DNA from: Thelonectria olida
Lineage: Eukaryota > Ascomycota > Sordariomycetes > Hypocreales > Nectriaceae
Direction: 5' to 3'
NCBI GenBank assembly: GCA_020736575.1
Contig: JAGPYM010000013.1
Coordinates: 248,001-312,000 of the forward strand
Length of the DNA stretch: 64,000 nucleotides
The position numbers were made by a program, and so were the translations under genes. The first letter of the stretch is position 1. Each line of letters begins with the position of its first letter. Below are positions 36,644 to 48,199 of this stretch, piece by piece. The notes beneath the pieces are model-generated. The model ran no database searches, was not told the origin of the DNA, and saw nothing but the letters and a program-made list of their open reading frames with translations.

Positions 36644-39070
36644 GAAGATGCGGTGGTCAGAGAAAGAGTGTGCCCAATGTGTACTGTATATTACCTACTA
36701 CCTACTACGGAAACGAGAAAGGATTCTCATGGGTGGCGTTCAGCGGGGAAGTCAACAAGGAAGACCAGACAGGGGAATTGGTCCTAGGGAAATTTATTTT
36801 AGCTCACGAACAAGTCTGTGGTTTGCTGACCCGCCTCATCTGCGACTAGCTAACATATTTCCAGATGGAGATTGATGCAGCATGAGACTCAATGGCGGAC
36901 GGTCCGCAAGATGGTTCCCGGAACCCTGGTCCCTCCTCCTGAAGCCAGCTCGGACAAATTTCCTCTTGTGATAGTGGGCAACGGATCATGACTTTCCCCC
37001 CTTTGCTCGTCCAAGATTTCCCTTGTCTGCGTGAATTTCGGCTTGAAACATGCATGGATTTGCTATGGAGATATTCCCTCCCCTTCCCTTGCAAGTGCTT
37101 GGCCCTCATCTTATCTCGCGTGGATCATCGACCATATCATATCCGACTGCCGCGCTCTGCGTTGCAAGGCCACATCTCCCTTCCACGCCGCCCGGCGGCA
37201 TTAGGGCCCCCTCTTTCAACATACGAACAAGATACCGGCCCTTCCAGGGTTTTTCAGATCGCATCTGTTATTTGTCATTTTCTGCTCCACGGCCGGTCAG
37301 TGGTGTGGGGATGTGGTACGTTTGGCGGGTCTAGACTGATGAAGCCTTCAATTTCACAGCCTGGTCGCAACATCTGGCTAAGGGCTTATATCACACACAC
37401 TCGCGCGGGGCTAGAAGGATCATACCGTGTCAACGGGACAAGGCTAAGCCGCGTAGCGTGAGCCCAACGCATGCATGTATGCATAGGACATCATGACCTC
37501 AGCTCACCCGCGTCTTCTTGGGCTCGGAGCTTATAGGGCTGAGTGATATCCCTCACCCGGTCGGCCACGGACCAGTGACCAAAGCCCGTGCGGCAAGGTT
37601 CCAGGGAGTAACTCGGCCGATAGGTTCTTGGCCCTCTTGTGGCATTCAACGTTGGGTTGGACGATGGGGGATGGGAGACCTTTTGAAACGGGGTCCCGTT
37701 TCTTCATGGACCAGCGCCACTCATATGGTGACTATTCGTCATCACCCCGCTGTCGGCCTTTTAGCCACCGGCTCAAGGACGGCCCAAGGCCTTCCTACGG
37801 GCGGCTTTGGTTTGTGGAAACGGCCTGAGACAGATGGCCGATACGGGGTCTTGGGCAATCTGCATGCAGCAAGGATGGCCTTGAAAGAGACGACAGTCCA
37901 CAGCCTCAGCCAGAGTCGAGCCAGGGCCAGCTGAAACTTCTCGAGAAAGGCTTCACCGAGTTGCCATTTTGTATCGCTTGCAGGCAAGTATTGGCTGGGG
38001 GCTGATCTGCAACCATAGTCGCGAGGGGCGCAAGGTACTGCAACCTTCAGGCATGTGATCCATCTCTGTGGTAGCCAATGACAGATGCCGGAGTTCAGAT
38101 TCGCAAGGCCGAGAGGTCTGACAGGTCCCTTTTCCGGGGTCTTAGACGTACTCTGGGCGTCGATGCGTGTGATGGCGGTGGAGCGTTGCGAGCTCTTGTG
38201 GAACATGGCCCCCATGCGATGCATCATCACAGTCATGCCCTGGGGATCCAGCGCTCCAGGGATTGCGCTTCGTCTGTTTTCTGCATGAAGCCTCAAAGGT
38301 TCGAAAACGCACAGCCAAGCTCGGTCCATTTTCGGCTTCTCCCAACCGCTTCCCCGTACTGCCGCTTCAGGATTGCTGCATGGTACGACCGAGGCAGGCA
38401 GGTGGCGTATAATTCGCTTCGGTGGTGGGCTGGCAGCCGTGTCCCGGGTCTTGTAGGGAGCCAGCGGTGTTTGGTGGTTCTGTGTCTCCCCAATGGCTGC
38501 GCTACCTGCTCTGGCGTCGCAATGAAAGGGCGGGCGGGCCACTTGGACGTTGTAGGAATACTAATCATGATGCTCTGCCTCGGGTGGTGGCTCACATCAC
38601 CAGCCCCACCAACACGGGTCCCGTTGAGCTCCGAAGGGGAAGAGAAAGTCGGCTGCGAACCACACCATCACGGAGCGGCCTCAGCTCCGTGAGGAGATGG
38701 AGTGGGTGAGAGACAATGCTTGGCACATGTGCGGATAGACGCACGTCACATATCCTGCCCGGGCCCACGTCGGGGACTAACACACACGTTGCATTGATTG
38801 CCACGCAGACATTGGGGGGAAGGGGAGCAGTGAGGAAAGAAGACGGGCCTTTGGGTTCTGTGGGTTGGCTCGGGGTGAGGTATGATGGCGCCTCCCGGGA
38901 GAATGGATACACGATGGATTTTGAGCCTCACTTGTCTCCGTCGGTTTTGGGTGGGCAGACCATCGGCGCCGGTTCTTCGGGTCGAGTCGTCGGCGTACGT
39001 TGACGGGTGTTTGTTGCTGCTACGAGGTGCATCTTTCTGAGGGTTTTCCTCATCCGATTGGAAAGCTGGA

Positions 39071-39100
39071 AGACGAGACGAGACGAGACGAGACGAGACA
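39071..39100. repeat. (AGACG)n pentanucleotide repeat
   Basis: About six perfect copies of AGACG. Not in any recognised gene. Confidence 0.9.
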
Positions 39101-39787
39101 ATGACACCCCCCTCCCCGGTCTCCCAGGGCGTGCGTGTTTATCCTACTGCTCGGGCTATTTTCGAACCATGTCGTCGGGTGTCAGAATTCGGAAGTGCCT
39201 ATTTCAATAGCCCCGGGCGACCAGGCCATCAGGCCCCCCCAAGGAAGTTCCGTGGACCCGTCGTTCCGGGGTTTAGGTCGCAGTCGCAGTCACGGTTGCG
39301 GACGCGGTTGCGGGCGAAGCGGGATGTCGTTCCCCGTCTACAGAGAGACAAGCATCGGATGCACATGGATGGTTTCATTTCAATTCAATTGGAACAGCAT
39401 TTGGCAAATGGACGGGTAGACGGGGAATGGGGTCCTTTGAAGAAGAGGGAGACGATGATCCCTATCCCTGGCGATTGATGGGGATTTTTGGGTTATTTCT
39501 GTTTTCTGCTTTTATGGTGCCATGGTGTTGGCGGGCAGCAGGAGGACGAGATGTGAGCCTCATTGGGAATGTGCGTGTTGCAGCCCGCTCCCCAGGCAAG
39601 CAAGGTAAAGGTGGGCGTCAAGCTACGAGAGCTACAGGCCACAAAGCTACGAGCTATCCATTACAGGCTGTGTATACGTACAGGCGCAGCCTAGCTCTGG
39701 CTGGCTGGCTGGCGGCGGGAATGGAAATGCATCTGCGCCGCCCCCTCCCCTTGTCAATCATTGCCCCCTCCCTGTCCTACCCTCCGC

Positions 39788-39809
39788 CTCTCTCTCTCTC
39801 TCTCTCTCT
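39788..39809. repeat. (CT)n microsatellite
   Basis: Eleven CT units on the plus strand, in the CT-rich leader-like region. Confidence 0.9.
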
Positions 39810-39837
39810 GTCTGGCTTTGGCTGTTGTCTCTTGACC

Positions 39838-39858
39838 CTGTCTGTCTGTCTGTCTGTC
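39838..39858. repeat. (CTGT)n microsatellite
   Basis: Five copies of CTGT, 28 bp after the CT tract. Confidence 0.88.
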
Positions 39859-39892
39859 TCTCGGCTGTGACCCCTCATCTTCTCGCACCAGG

Positions 39893-39911
39893 TACCTACC
39901 TACCTACCTAC
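39893..39911. repeat. (TACC)n microsatellite
   Basis: Nearly five copies of TACC. The unit is not telomeric. Confidence 0.88.
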
Positions 39912-40390
39912 TCGAGTTCATCTTCATCTATCGTCGTTGTTGTCTCTGGTCGGAAAATGAATATAACCTCAGACGCCCGCCGAGCTTGAAAAGTAGACGG
40001 CAGCCTTTCCTTCTTCCACACTTGGTTCCCACATACATACACACGCTCTCACATACTCTCAGCTGAGTGCGTCCTTGTTATTGCACCATTGCAATATTAT
40101 TTCGCCATTATTGCTCTTTCGCCCCCCTCCCACTTCCCCAAATCTCACCCTCCATCTTTTTTCGACCTGCTGCCTTTTGCTCTCTATTGGTCTCGGGACA
40201 ATCTATCACATATCACACATCACACGTGTGTGAGGTGGTTGAAAGCTGGGTCATCCATCATCCTATCTACTTGGGAGTGAGTGACCTGCCCCGCGGTAGC
40301 TACTTATACCTTCATCTTCCCGCTCTCGAGGAAGGCTTTTGGAGAGACTATCTATCTCTCTCTCTCCTCCCCTTTTTCTCTATCCCTTTT

Positions 40391-40393
<3 letters not shown>

Positions 40394-40422
<29 letters not shown>
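40394..40422. repeat. Poly(T) tract
   Basis: 29 consecutive T residues, about 160 bp before the candidate start at 40582. Long T tracts in fungal promoters exclude nucleosomes and aid transcription, so it may be a promoter element. Confidence 0.9.
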
Positions 40423-40426
<4 letters not shown>

Positions 40427-40581
40427 TTTTACCTACAATATATATCCATTTATCACTTGATCCGCCACTGGTCTATCATCACCCATCACCACTATCATCA
40501 TCATCATCATCATCACCACCAGCTACCAAACTATCACCACCAACTTACAACCAACCACAACCACAGCAACAAACAACAATC

Positions 40582-40773
40582 ATGATCTTCCAAACTACTC
40601 CTCTCTTCCCCCTCCCCATCAATGGACCCTCGGACCCTGACCCTCCACCAACCCCTCCAGGAGGACCCCGCGTCCCTCCTCCTCAGCCCGATCCGCCGCC
40701 ATCACCTCCGCACCATTACTTGCATGATGCGCGCACCCATGCCGCCCTCCTCGCAGCAACATGGGCTTTATAA
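40582..40773 (+). CDS. Candidate proline-rich micro-protein
   Basis: Open frame of 63 residues. The first ATG follows a textbook fungal leader: CT-rich tracts, poly(T), (ATC)n and an A/C-rich run ending caacaatcATG. The product is Pro-rich (PDPPPTPPGGPRVPPP and PPPSPPHH), with no membrane segment or cysteine. I found no donor site that would extend it into a larger protein. It could be a real small protein, an upstream ORF of a transcript whose main reading frame I did not find, or chance in a pyrimidine-rich non-coding RNA. Proline richness follows automatically from C-rich DNA, which weakens the case. Confidence 0.3.
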   Translation: MIFQTTPLFPLPINGPSDPDPPPTPPGGPRVPPPQPDPPPSPPHHYLHDARTHAALLAATWAL

Positions 40774-42566
40774 TTCTCCTTCCCACCACCACCACCACCA
40801 CCACCACCTTCCTCCTTCCTTCCCGTCCTCTCTGCCCTTTCTCTTCCCGCTCCGACTCCCACCCTACCCTACCCTACCCTTGAAAGGGGGACTCCTCCAT
40901 CTGTCCGTGGCCCGGAGAGTTTTGGGGGTGATCGATGGAGGAGTGGAGGGGAGGCTGAAAGAAAGGAACAGGTGGGAGATGAGAAGAGTCAAGTCACGGC
41001 AATGCAATGAATGGGGTGGAGAACTGGGTGATGATTGGGGGGCGTGTGGTGTGGTGTGTGTCTGTGTGTCTGTGTCTGTGTCTGCTCTCTGACAGCCAAC
41101 ACGGACAAGTCAGGACAAACGCCAACAGCAGCAGCAACAACAACACAACAAACTCGGCCTTTCACTCAGGTCTACAACCAAACCCCAGCCCCATGAAAAG
41201 ACGATCCATGACCATGTTTCCCGTGGGTCGATCACGCCAGGGTCCCTTTCTTGTTGTTGCTTGTTCACAGTCCCTTTTTTTATCCCCTTCTTCCCTTTCG
41301 AACCCTGTCCCGTCCCCTCCTGCACACACACGCGCGTACATGGGTGCGGCCGCGGATCGCAAGCCGTGATTGCGAGATCTGCGTGATTGGGGGGAATTTT
41401 CCCACAGCCAACCGGGGTTCGGTTTGGCGGGGCCTAAGCCCTGTCGATTTTGACTTTCTCTTTTTTTTTACTGGAGGCGGAATGAGCTTGGCGCATGAAC
41501 GTGCGGGTGATTATACTATGTAAGCCTGCGAGCGAGTGAGTGAGGACTGGGTATATACGGGATCATCATCATTATTCATGACTGTTTTGGGGAAGGAGGA
41601 CGAGGACTGACTGCATTGCATGTTTTTTTCTTCTTCTCTTTTGTTAGGCGAGGCTTTTTACTGATGAAATTAAACGTTATTTTCTTCACCTTCTTAATCC
41701 ATAAAGCATCTGTTTGCTGGTCTAATCCGGCTTGCCTCATCGGGCAAGAAACTCCGGTGTTTTGAGTGGATCGTCGTTTCTTTGATCACCATCATCATCA
41801 TCGTTACATTACATTACCATGGCCATGATTACTAGAAATTTTTTTTTTTTCAACGGCGGCAACGGGGAGCGGGAACTTTGTGAATTGTTCGTTCTGTTTT
41901 GTTTTCCCAAGCGGAAGCTCAACTGGGTTGCATATTGGCATCTGTCAGTCCCACACCCAGCGTTGGATGCGGCAATGGAGGGGTGTTGCGAATAGCCTCG
42001 GGTACTACCTAACTAGGCCGCCTGCACGACTGTGTCTTGTTTGACTGCTACTTGCTGTATCAAGTAATGAACTTATCCAACATTACTCCTTGCTGACTTG
42101 TTCTCCTCATTCTCACTTCATCCATCAAACCATTCGCGAAACGAGGCCAACGTCATCACGCCATCACTTGACCCAGCCCAGCCCCAACACCCATCCGACC
42201 CGTCCAGCCCGCCTTCTCCATGGCCGCGGGAATGCGTGCAATGCAATGCAATGTCACCCGGTTGAAACAGACGAATGCTCATTCTCGCAGCCTACAAATT
42301 CTTCATTTGGTCCTCGCCTCTGACCCATGCCAGCTTCCCTGCTTCCCCACAAACCAGACCCAGCCAGCTACCCTAGACCAACACGATTGATGCTCGCTTT
42401 CCTCGTCTGGCGACGGGCAGCCGTTTCCTTGAATCATGATGGATCTCGGTCGATGGCTTGCACCAGTCATACACTAACGTATTGACCACACGCCCCCCCT
42501 TCCGAGGCCCCCGCCCCCCTCTCCCCCATTTGGGACCCGTCCGAGTCTGTCTCCCCATTCCCAGAT

Positions 42567-42591
42567 TGATCATCATCATCATCATCATCAC
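42567..42591. repeat. (ATC)n trinucleotide repeat
   Basis: About eight perfect units of ATC/CAT. A shorter CAT tract is at 40492-40514. Confidence 0.9.
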
Positions 42592-42645
42592 AATCATTCA
42601 TTATCACCACTTCTCCAAACGGCAGGCAGCCAGGCAACGGCATCT

Positions 42646-42708
42646 CTCCTCCTCCTCCTCCTCCTCCTCCTCCTCCTCCGCCCTCCGCCCTCCGCCCTCC
42701 GCCCTCCG
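42646..42708. repeat. (CTC)n followed by (CCGCCCT)n compound repeat
   Basis: About eleven CTC units run directly into four copies of the 7-bp unit CCGCCCT. The second unit looks like an expansion of a mutated end of the first. Confidence 0.9.
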
Positions 42709-43488
42709 TGCCATGTTCCATCCGGACTGGATTTGTTTTAAGAGACCATCAACTAGCCAGCTGACTAACTACGATGACCGTCTGTTCCCCCCCCCCTAAA
42801 ACCTATTCACCATCTCGCCGAAATAAAGCCACTGAAGAAGAAAAAAAAAAGAAAAAAAGAAATGGAGATCTGCCATCAAGCATTATTAACAAATGCACGC
42901 CTTTTCGAGTGGCTTCATACAAACCGGACACGCGCGCGATTACGTGGCCATCTTCTGGCACCATAGTGTAAGAACAATACGAAATAGGCTCGACTGATGC
43001 TACCGCTTCATTCCCTTCATCGCCGGACGCACCGCTTATCGGCAAATAGCCTCAACAATCATGGCAGAAGAGAATCTCGGTCCGAGACCCGTGTGTCGTG
43101 ACAGACTAGCCCCTCTCAATCAAAGAAACGGCAGCGAATGAGGGACGCGGTAAATGAAAGCATGACCAGTTTCGACCTCGATGAAACCGTATCCAGTTGG
43201 CAGCTATTCCCGCGCGCACGGCCAAGTCTCCGCCTCGCGGGATGATACTGCGGGCCGCGGATACAATGTATGGTTGCATGGACGAATCGTCATGGTTGTT
43301 TGACATGTTGTAGCTGGTTTGTATTACTGCCTGCTCGCATCTATTCACCATGACATTCATCCCCTCGCCTCCAAACATCAAGGAACGCTTGAAACCCGAA
43401 TCCCAAGAAACGCCCGCCGCCCATTCCCATCCCCATCCCCGGCCCCCAAAGATGAACTCCTTGGACTGCATTCGACGCCCGCCCGGGC

Positions 43489-44860
43489 TCACAACAAGGC
43501 CATGCCGGCTCCCATAATGCCCAATGCGGCCCCGGCCACGTGCACCGTGGCCCTTGCTGGAGCCCAGCCCTCGCTGCTCCTCGTCGAGTGCATGCTCGTC
43601 TTCTTGGGCGTTGCCGTGGGGGTCGGCGTGGGAGCGTGCGTTGTCTTCACCGGAGTCTTGGTGACGGGGCAGTTTGCCGTGCATGGGATGGCCGAAGTGA
43701 AGGGATTCAGCTCGACCTTGCTTTCGGGAAAGACGGCAGGCTGAGACCACAAGGTTGGGTTTGGAATCACGGAATCGTCCTCGGGATTGAGCACGTTGGA
43801 GATGATGTGCATGATGCCGTTGGCGAGAAGGATATCGGTCTGTTGCACCTGGGCTGAGTTGATATACAAGTTATTGGTGAGCTGTCGGACAACGATCATC
43901 TCCGGGTTGCCCGAAGAATCCTTGGCCATGGTCTCGAGCTTGGTGCCGTTGGCGAGATGAGTTGATGAGATGACTTGGTTCGGAACAACGTGATATGCCA
44001 TAATGTTCTCCAGAGTCTCATCGTCGGCGTTCTCGAGGCTGCCTCCCACGTATCGTAGAGAATGGTCCGTGGGTGCAAAGATGGTCACGTTTTTCTCACC
44101 CGAAAGCTTGGGCATGATGTGCGTCTCGAACAAGCCACCCAGGAACGAGTTCAACTGGAAGTTCAACGCCGTCTGTCGAATAGGGCTCGGAGGAGTGAGG
44201 AGATTGTCAACAATGTGGATGATGCCGCCCTGGAACGGGATATCGTTATCGACGAGAACGACACGGTTACCCATGCCTGACATGAAGACAATTTCGTTAT
44301 TCTGCTTGGCAATCAAGATGTTTTGACCAGAGGTGACATTTGTGAACTTGGGGTCCATCAGCAGAGTCGGCCTCATGTAAATCGGGCCTGGTTTGAGATC
44401 TGCCGTATTGACAGTGTTCTGAAGAACGTGGTATTGAAGGAGAGGGACGGTGACGTCCTTGTTGTCGGGGTTCCATATCTCCTTTAGGGAAGAGTACGGG
44501 ATCTGCTCAAAAGCGTCGTTGTTTGGGGCAATGATCTGTCAAGGGTTAGAGGATGACTTTCAGGTCAAAGAGTGGACAGAATCATGTTTGATAGCATATA
44601 AGTAAGGGGAGGGCGCTTACAGTAACTCCGTCATAATTGGGCAACTGAAGTAGAAGATCAGGGTATTTCTGCTCAATCTATGAGCAACCAACTTATCATC
44701 GTCTTGGATTTGGCATTGTACAGACCTTGAGCAGCTTGGTAAAGGTTGTTAGCGTCGTGTACTGAGACAAGACAGTTCCCAAATCCTGGCTGGATTGCTG
44801 GTTGGCTGGAGTGGCGGCGGCCAGGCCAGCAAGCCCAATAACGGCCGTGATGAACCGCAT
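43489..44860 (-). CDS. Fasciclin (FAS1) domain cell-surface protein, GPI-anchored
   Basis: Probable adhesion/surface protein. Three exons: 44726-44860, 44621-44677 and 43489-44535 (introns 48 and 85 bp); 412 residues. Seen: a signal peptide (about 1-17, FITAVIGLAGLAAATPA), then two FAS1 modules. The first (about 25-200) contains LPNYDGVTIIAPNNDAFEQIPY and VPLLQYHVLQN; the second (about 205-335) contains KNVTIFAPTDHSLRYVG, LENIMAYHVVPNQVI and LLANGIMHIISNVL. A Thr/Pro-rich stalk (TTHAPTPTPTATPKK) and a C-terminal hydrophobic GPI signal (VAGAALGIMGAGMALL) follow. All exon phases are 0. It lies head-to-head, 3.3 kb from the GH16 gene. Confidence 0.93.
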
Positions 44861-47800
44861 CGTTTGAAATGGAAACGGTGTGAGATGGAGTAGGAGTTAA
44901 TGTGATGGTTTCTTTTGTGTTTAGTGAGCGGAAGTCACAATTCCCAAGTGTTGTTAGGCGTTGTGCGATCAAGTGTAAGTGATGGTGGAGCTGCTGGAGC
45001 TTGGATGGAGATGGCGGTGCAGAGGAAGCACAGACTAATCTAATCAATTAACCGTTGTGGTGTACAGTTTCTTTTGAGAGAAGGACGAGTATGAAAGAGA
45101 AAACAGTGAGAGGCTAAGAACAGGGCTCTGGTATGCAGCCTGATAGGAGATGGGGCTCGGAGCCGGTTCCAACAAGGAATGGGAAGGAAGGCCAGGAGAG
45201 AGGAAGACGGAGCCGACAATGCTGAACGCACTAAGGCGCTGTAAGTGTGCTGTAGGAGCGGTTGAGTGAGCGTTGTTCACATGGATGGGAAGTAATCCTC
45301 CGGGAGGAAAATGGCTGGCTAATAAGTAGTCCCGTTCAGACGAAGCCATGAGGGCCTCACCTTACAGGCAGCCCCAGCCATTGACTACTCCATCATCGAA
45401 TCCGGAAAGGCACCTGTCCAAGCCCTGCGGCCCGCCCATCAAAGAGCCTTCACATCCCCTGGCCGCAGAACGAGCTCTAGAACGAGGGGACACCACACTC
45501 GCCCCAGGTACCGTCTGGACGAATCCAAGGCTGCGCCAAGCCTGTCAGCTACGTCGAGATCTCTCTTTGCGTCGAGAGATCTGCGGAGATTCCGATTAAG
45601 AAACCCCCCTGAACCCTGCTAGTCGAACCGCTAGCCATGTGTGACCGGGGTCTCGGTGGTCCGGATTGGGGTTGAGCGTGAGCCGCACGCAGCTCGTCTT
45701 AGACGACATACCCAGCTGGTGCTGTTCCTTGTTGCCGCTGCAAACACTTCCGCCCCGATCATCTTCGCTCTGAGACCCAGATAACTGGTTGTGGTGCGAA
45801 ACGGTTCCAGCCCTGACCGTCTTTGAGCCCCCTCACGTAGGTCTCAATCCAAGGGTCCAGTTGCAATTGTCAGCAATTGGCGATGCCGACATCCAGGTTA
45901 CGAGAGACAAGGATTAGCCTGTTTACCCATCTCAGATCCTGGTTGCGCTGCTCTTCGCTCTCAAATTGGTTCAATCTTTGTTGAGAGCCTGGATCCGTTT
46001 GCCCCGCGGATAAGAGAACAATGGACCAGGACCAGACTTCAGCTTAGCCTCATTCACAATGTCGACAAAGAAGTGGCATGACCATCGATATGCACTCCTA
46101 AACTAGCTGCAAAGCCGGTCAAGGCCTGGCCACAACTCCATACAAAATGGGTGATGTCCCCAAAGACCATGGTCCAGAGCCCGTGTTGCAGAAAACGAGC
46201 ATGCCGTGCACCCGGGGTCATTACCATGACAACTTGAGCCCAAGAGGCCAATCCGAAAGAGACAGAAGAGGAACCTTAGTGCCAAAGTGGCGTCTCTCAC
46301 GAACTAATGGACCCATTCAGAGAATGTTGCCCCCAAGTGATAAGCCCGGCCTTTCGGGGTTGGGCTTCTCTACGCTGACACTCAAGCGCCCGGACCGTCG
46401 ACTGCTGCGGGCGTGGCCCCTCTCACGACTTAACACAGAGACGATGGAATTGGAATGTCAGTAGCGAGAGACTCGATGGGGTGGCCAAGTGTATGCCATG
46501 GAGACACCAGTTGATGCGTTCAGTCGATCCTATTATTGGGTCAACGGATTAAGTTCATTACCCCCTTGCCGAGACATTTGAGAACATCCTCTAAGAATCT
46601 TGGACTGGTTAGCAGTTCGTGACCTTTTGGCTTGAAAAACCTTAGGCATTTCCAGGTAAAAACAGCTGTATGCCTGATCTTGATTGTGAAGAGCCCACGT
46701 GGGACAACTCTCCGCCAGTACTTCTTGTCCGCATCAGAGGGGAGATTTCGCCTTCGATAGGGGACTTGCGAGTGGCAAACGGTGTGAGCGGCAACAATGT
46801 GCGCTTGGTGATAATGAAGAGGGATGGTCTCGCAGATGGCTTCGAAGATCAGGCCAACCTTGAGTTATAATGGTTTTGACTTCCATTCATATCGAGATGT
46901 TTAAGCCGATGGAGCTCGGGGCAGGAGATGGCCGATTTTGGACCTAAGCCCCAGGGTAGTTTATAATTCCGAAGTGGCTGCCATGATGGCATCTAGTCTC
47001 ATGGTCCAGGTGAGACCGACGTATTTGAGCCTTGTTCAATCTTCAAGCCATTCGGAGAGGCCATGAAATGCATCTCGGAGATTTTGACGATGGTGATCAA
47101 ACGCAGTTGCTCGAGCCGCAACTTGGCTTGTTCCTGAGGTGTCCGTCATGACGGGGCTCGCCAAGGTACGGTCCAGGTACGGTCCAGGCACGCAACAGGG
47201 TGCCTGTACGGCGTGTTCGTAGAACAGGAACAGGCTTTGAGGGCTCTCCAGCCATCATGACTCTAGTCGAAGCCACTCTGTCGCTGCTTTTGCCACAGGA
47301 AGGTTGATGATGGCTCTACGAGGGGTTAACGGACACTCGACACCCCCCAGCTGGATGGCCGTACTTCGCCAATGAACGATAGACTCAAAGTTGCGTCCGT
47401 TTCCTGGGCACATTGCTGTGGACACGCCTCTCAGTTGCCGAAGGTGCTCGTCTCGAACAGAGACACCGGTCGGTTCGAGAGGGGCGATCAAACTCTGCTG
47501 TTGATGCGTGGCCCTTGGCAGTTGCGGGCGTGCGGTGTGGCTTCGACTGTGAGTTGCCCGGGAACGAGCAAGTATTGTCTGACATTGGTGAGGGAAGAGG
47601 AGAGATGGAGTCGTTGGCGTTGACGTTGGAATGCAAGTCAAACCGCTTAGGACTACAGTGTCGATCTCTGGTAGAGCACGGTATTCGCGCCCTCCGGATG
47701 TCGTGGTGGGGCCAGCCCGCTCAGCTTGCACGGAAGGAATTGTGCGCCGGGTTACGCCATTCGGGTGGCTTGCATACTGTGCGAAGACCAAGTCCACTCA

Positions 47801-48199
47801 ACTGTCCAAGACAGCATCACTTCCGTCCCCGGCAAAGCTCACTTCTTGTCGGACCGCGAAAAATAAACTTTCCGTCTTCATCATTGCGGTATTCAGAATT
47901 TCTCTGATAGGACTGAAGTTGCTCCCCTTTTCTGTACCTGTCCTGCTTCTGCTTCTGGACCATGCTGGGAGCAGTCGGTGCTGCCATTCATATACCACAA
48001 CCCAACACAACTCATCTTTCCCTTTTTACTCTTCTATGTCCTCGTCTATGCCAAATTAGCCTGTGTTGAACTTTCTCTTCTGTTTTTTTCTTTTGGCTAT
48101 TACATAGGCAGTTGGATCTATCTTTCCATTGGTGGTTCCGATCAACTTGACCTCACTCCCTATCAACATCGCCCACCCTTTTCACGACACGTATTTACC
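44861..48199. other. Divergent intergenic region, fasciclin / GH16
   Basis: 3.3 kb. Open frames at 47255-47797 (minus, GTG start) and 47413-47907 (plus) overlap each other and have no domain. The open frame before the GH16 start continues upstream in phase to 47978, but without an ATG. 47880-48199 is T/C-rich and is the likely promoter and leader. Confidence 0.5.

Larger units (their letters stand above)
36644..40581. other. Large intergenic region rich in simple repeats
   Basis: 3.9 kb. The first 2.3 kb hold overlapping open frames up to 266 codons (37742-38542, minus, GTG start) without any domain. From 39050 on, simple repeats crowd in and the DNA becomes strongly CT-rich on the plus strand, ending in an A/C-rich stretch right before the ATG at 40582. 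It looks like a promoter plus a long leader. Confidence 0.5.
40774..43488. other. Intergenic region with many simple repeats
   Basis: 2.7 kb between the candidate micro-ORF and the fasciclin gene. It holds (CAC)n at about 40785-40807, (CCCTA)n at about 40862-40880, GT/GTCT-rich sequence at 41050-41085, T tracts near 41464 and 41838, and the repeats listed below. Open frames here translate the repeats. No gene called. Confidence 0.5.

Noticed and set aside
37742..38542. 266-codon open frame on the minus strand
   Set aside because: Starts with GTG, composition is not that of a folded protein, overlaps a 204-codon frame on the other strand, no domain or splice pattern.
40862..40882. Possible telomere-like repeat (CCCTA units)
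   Set aside because: The unit is five bases, not the six-base TTAGGG/CCCTAA, only about four copies, and it sits among many other simple repeats.
47255..47907. Overlapping 180-codon (minus) and 164-codon (plus) frames before the GH16 gene
   Set aside because: The minus-strand frame starts with GTG; both lack domains, and neither shows a coding pattern clearly better than the other.
47978..48199. In-frame N-terminal extension of the GH16 protein
   Set aside because: The frame is open but contains no ATG; it would start at GTG. ATG 48200 is a better start, followed by a normal cytosolic head.
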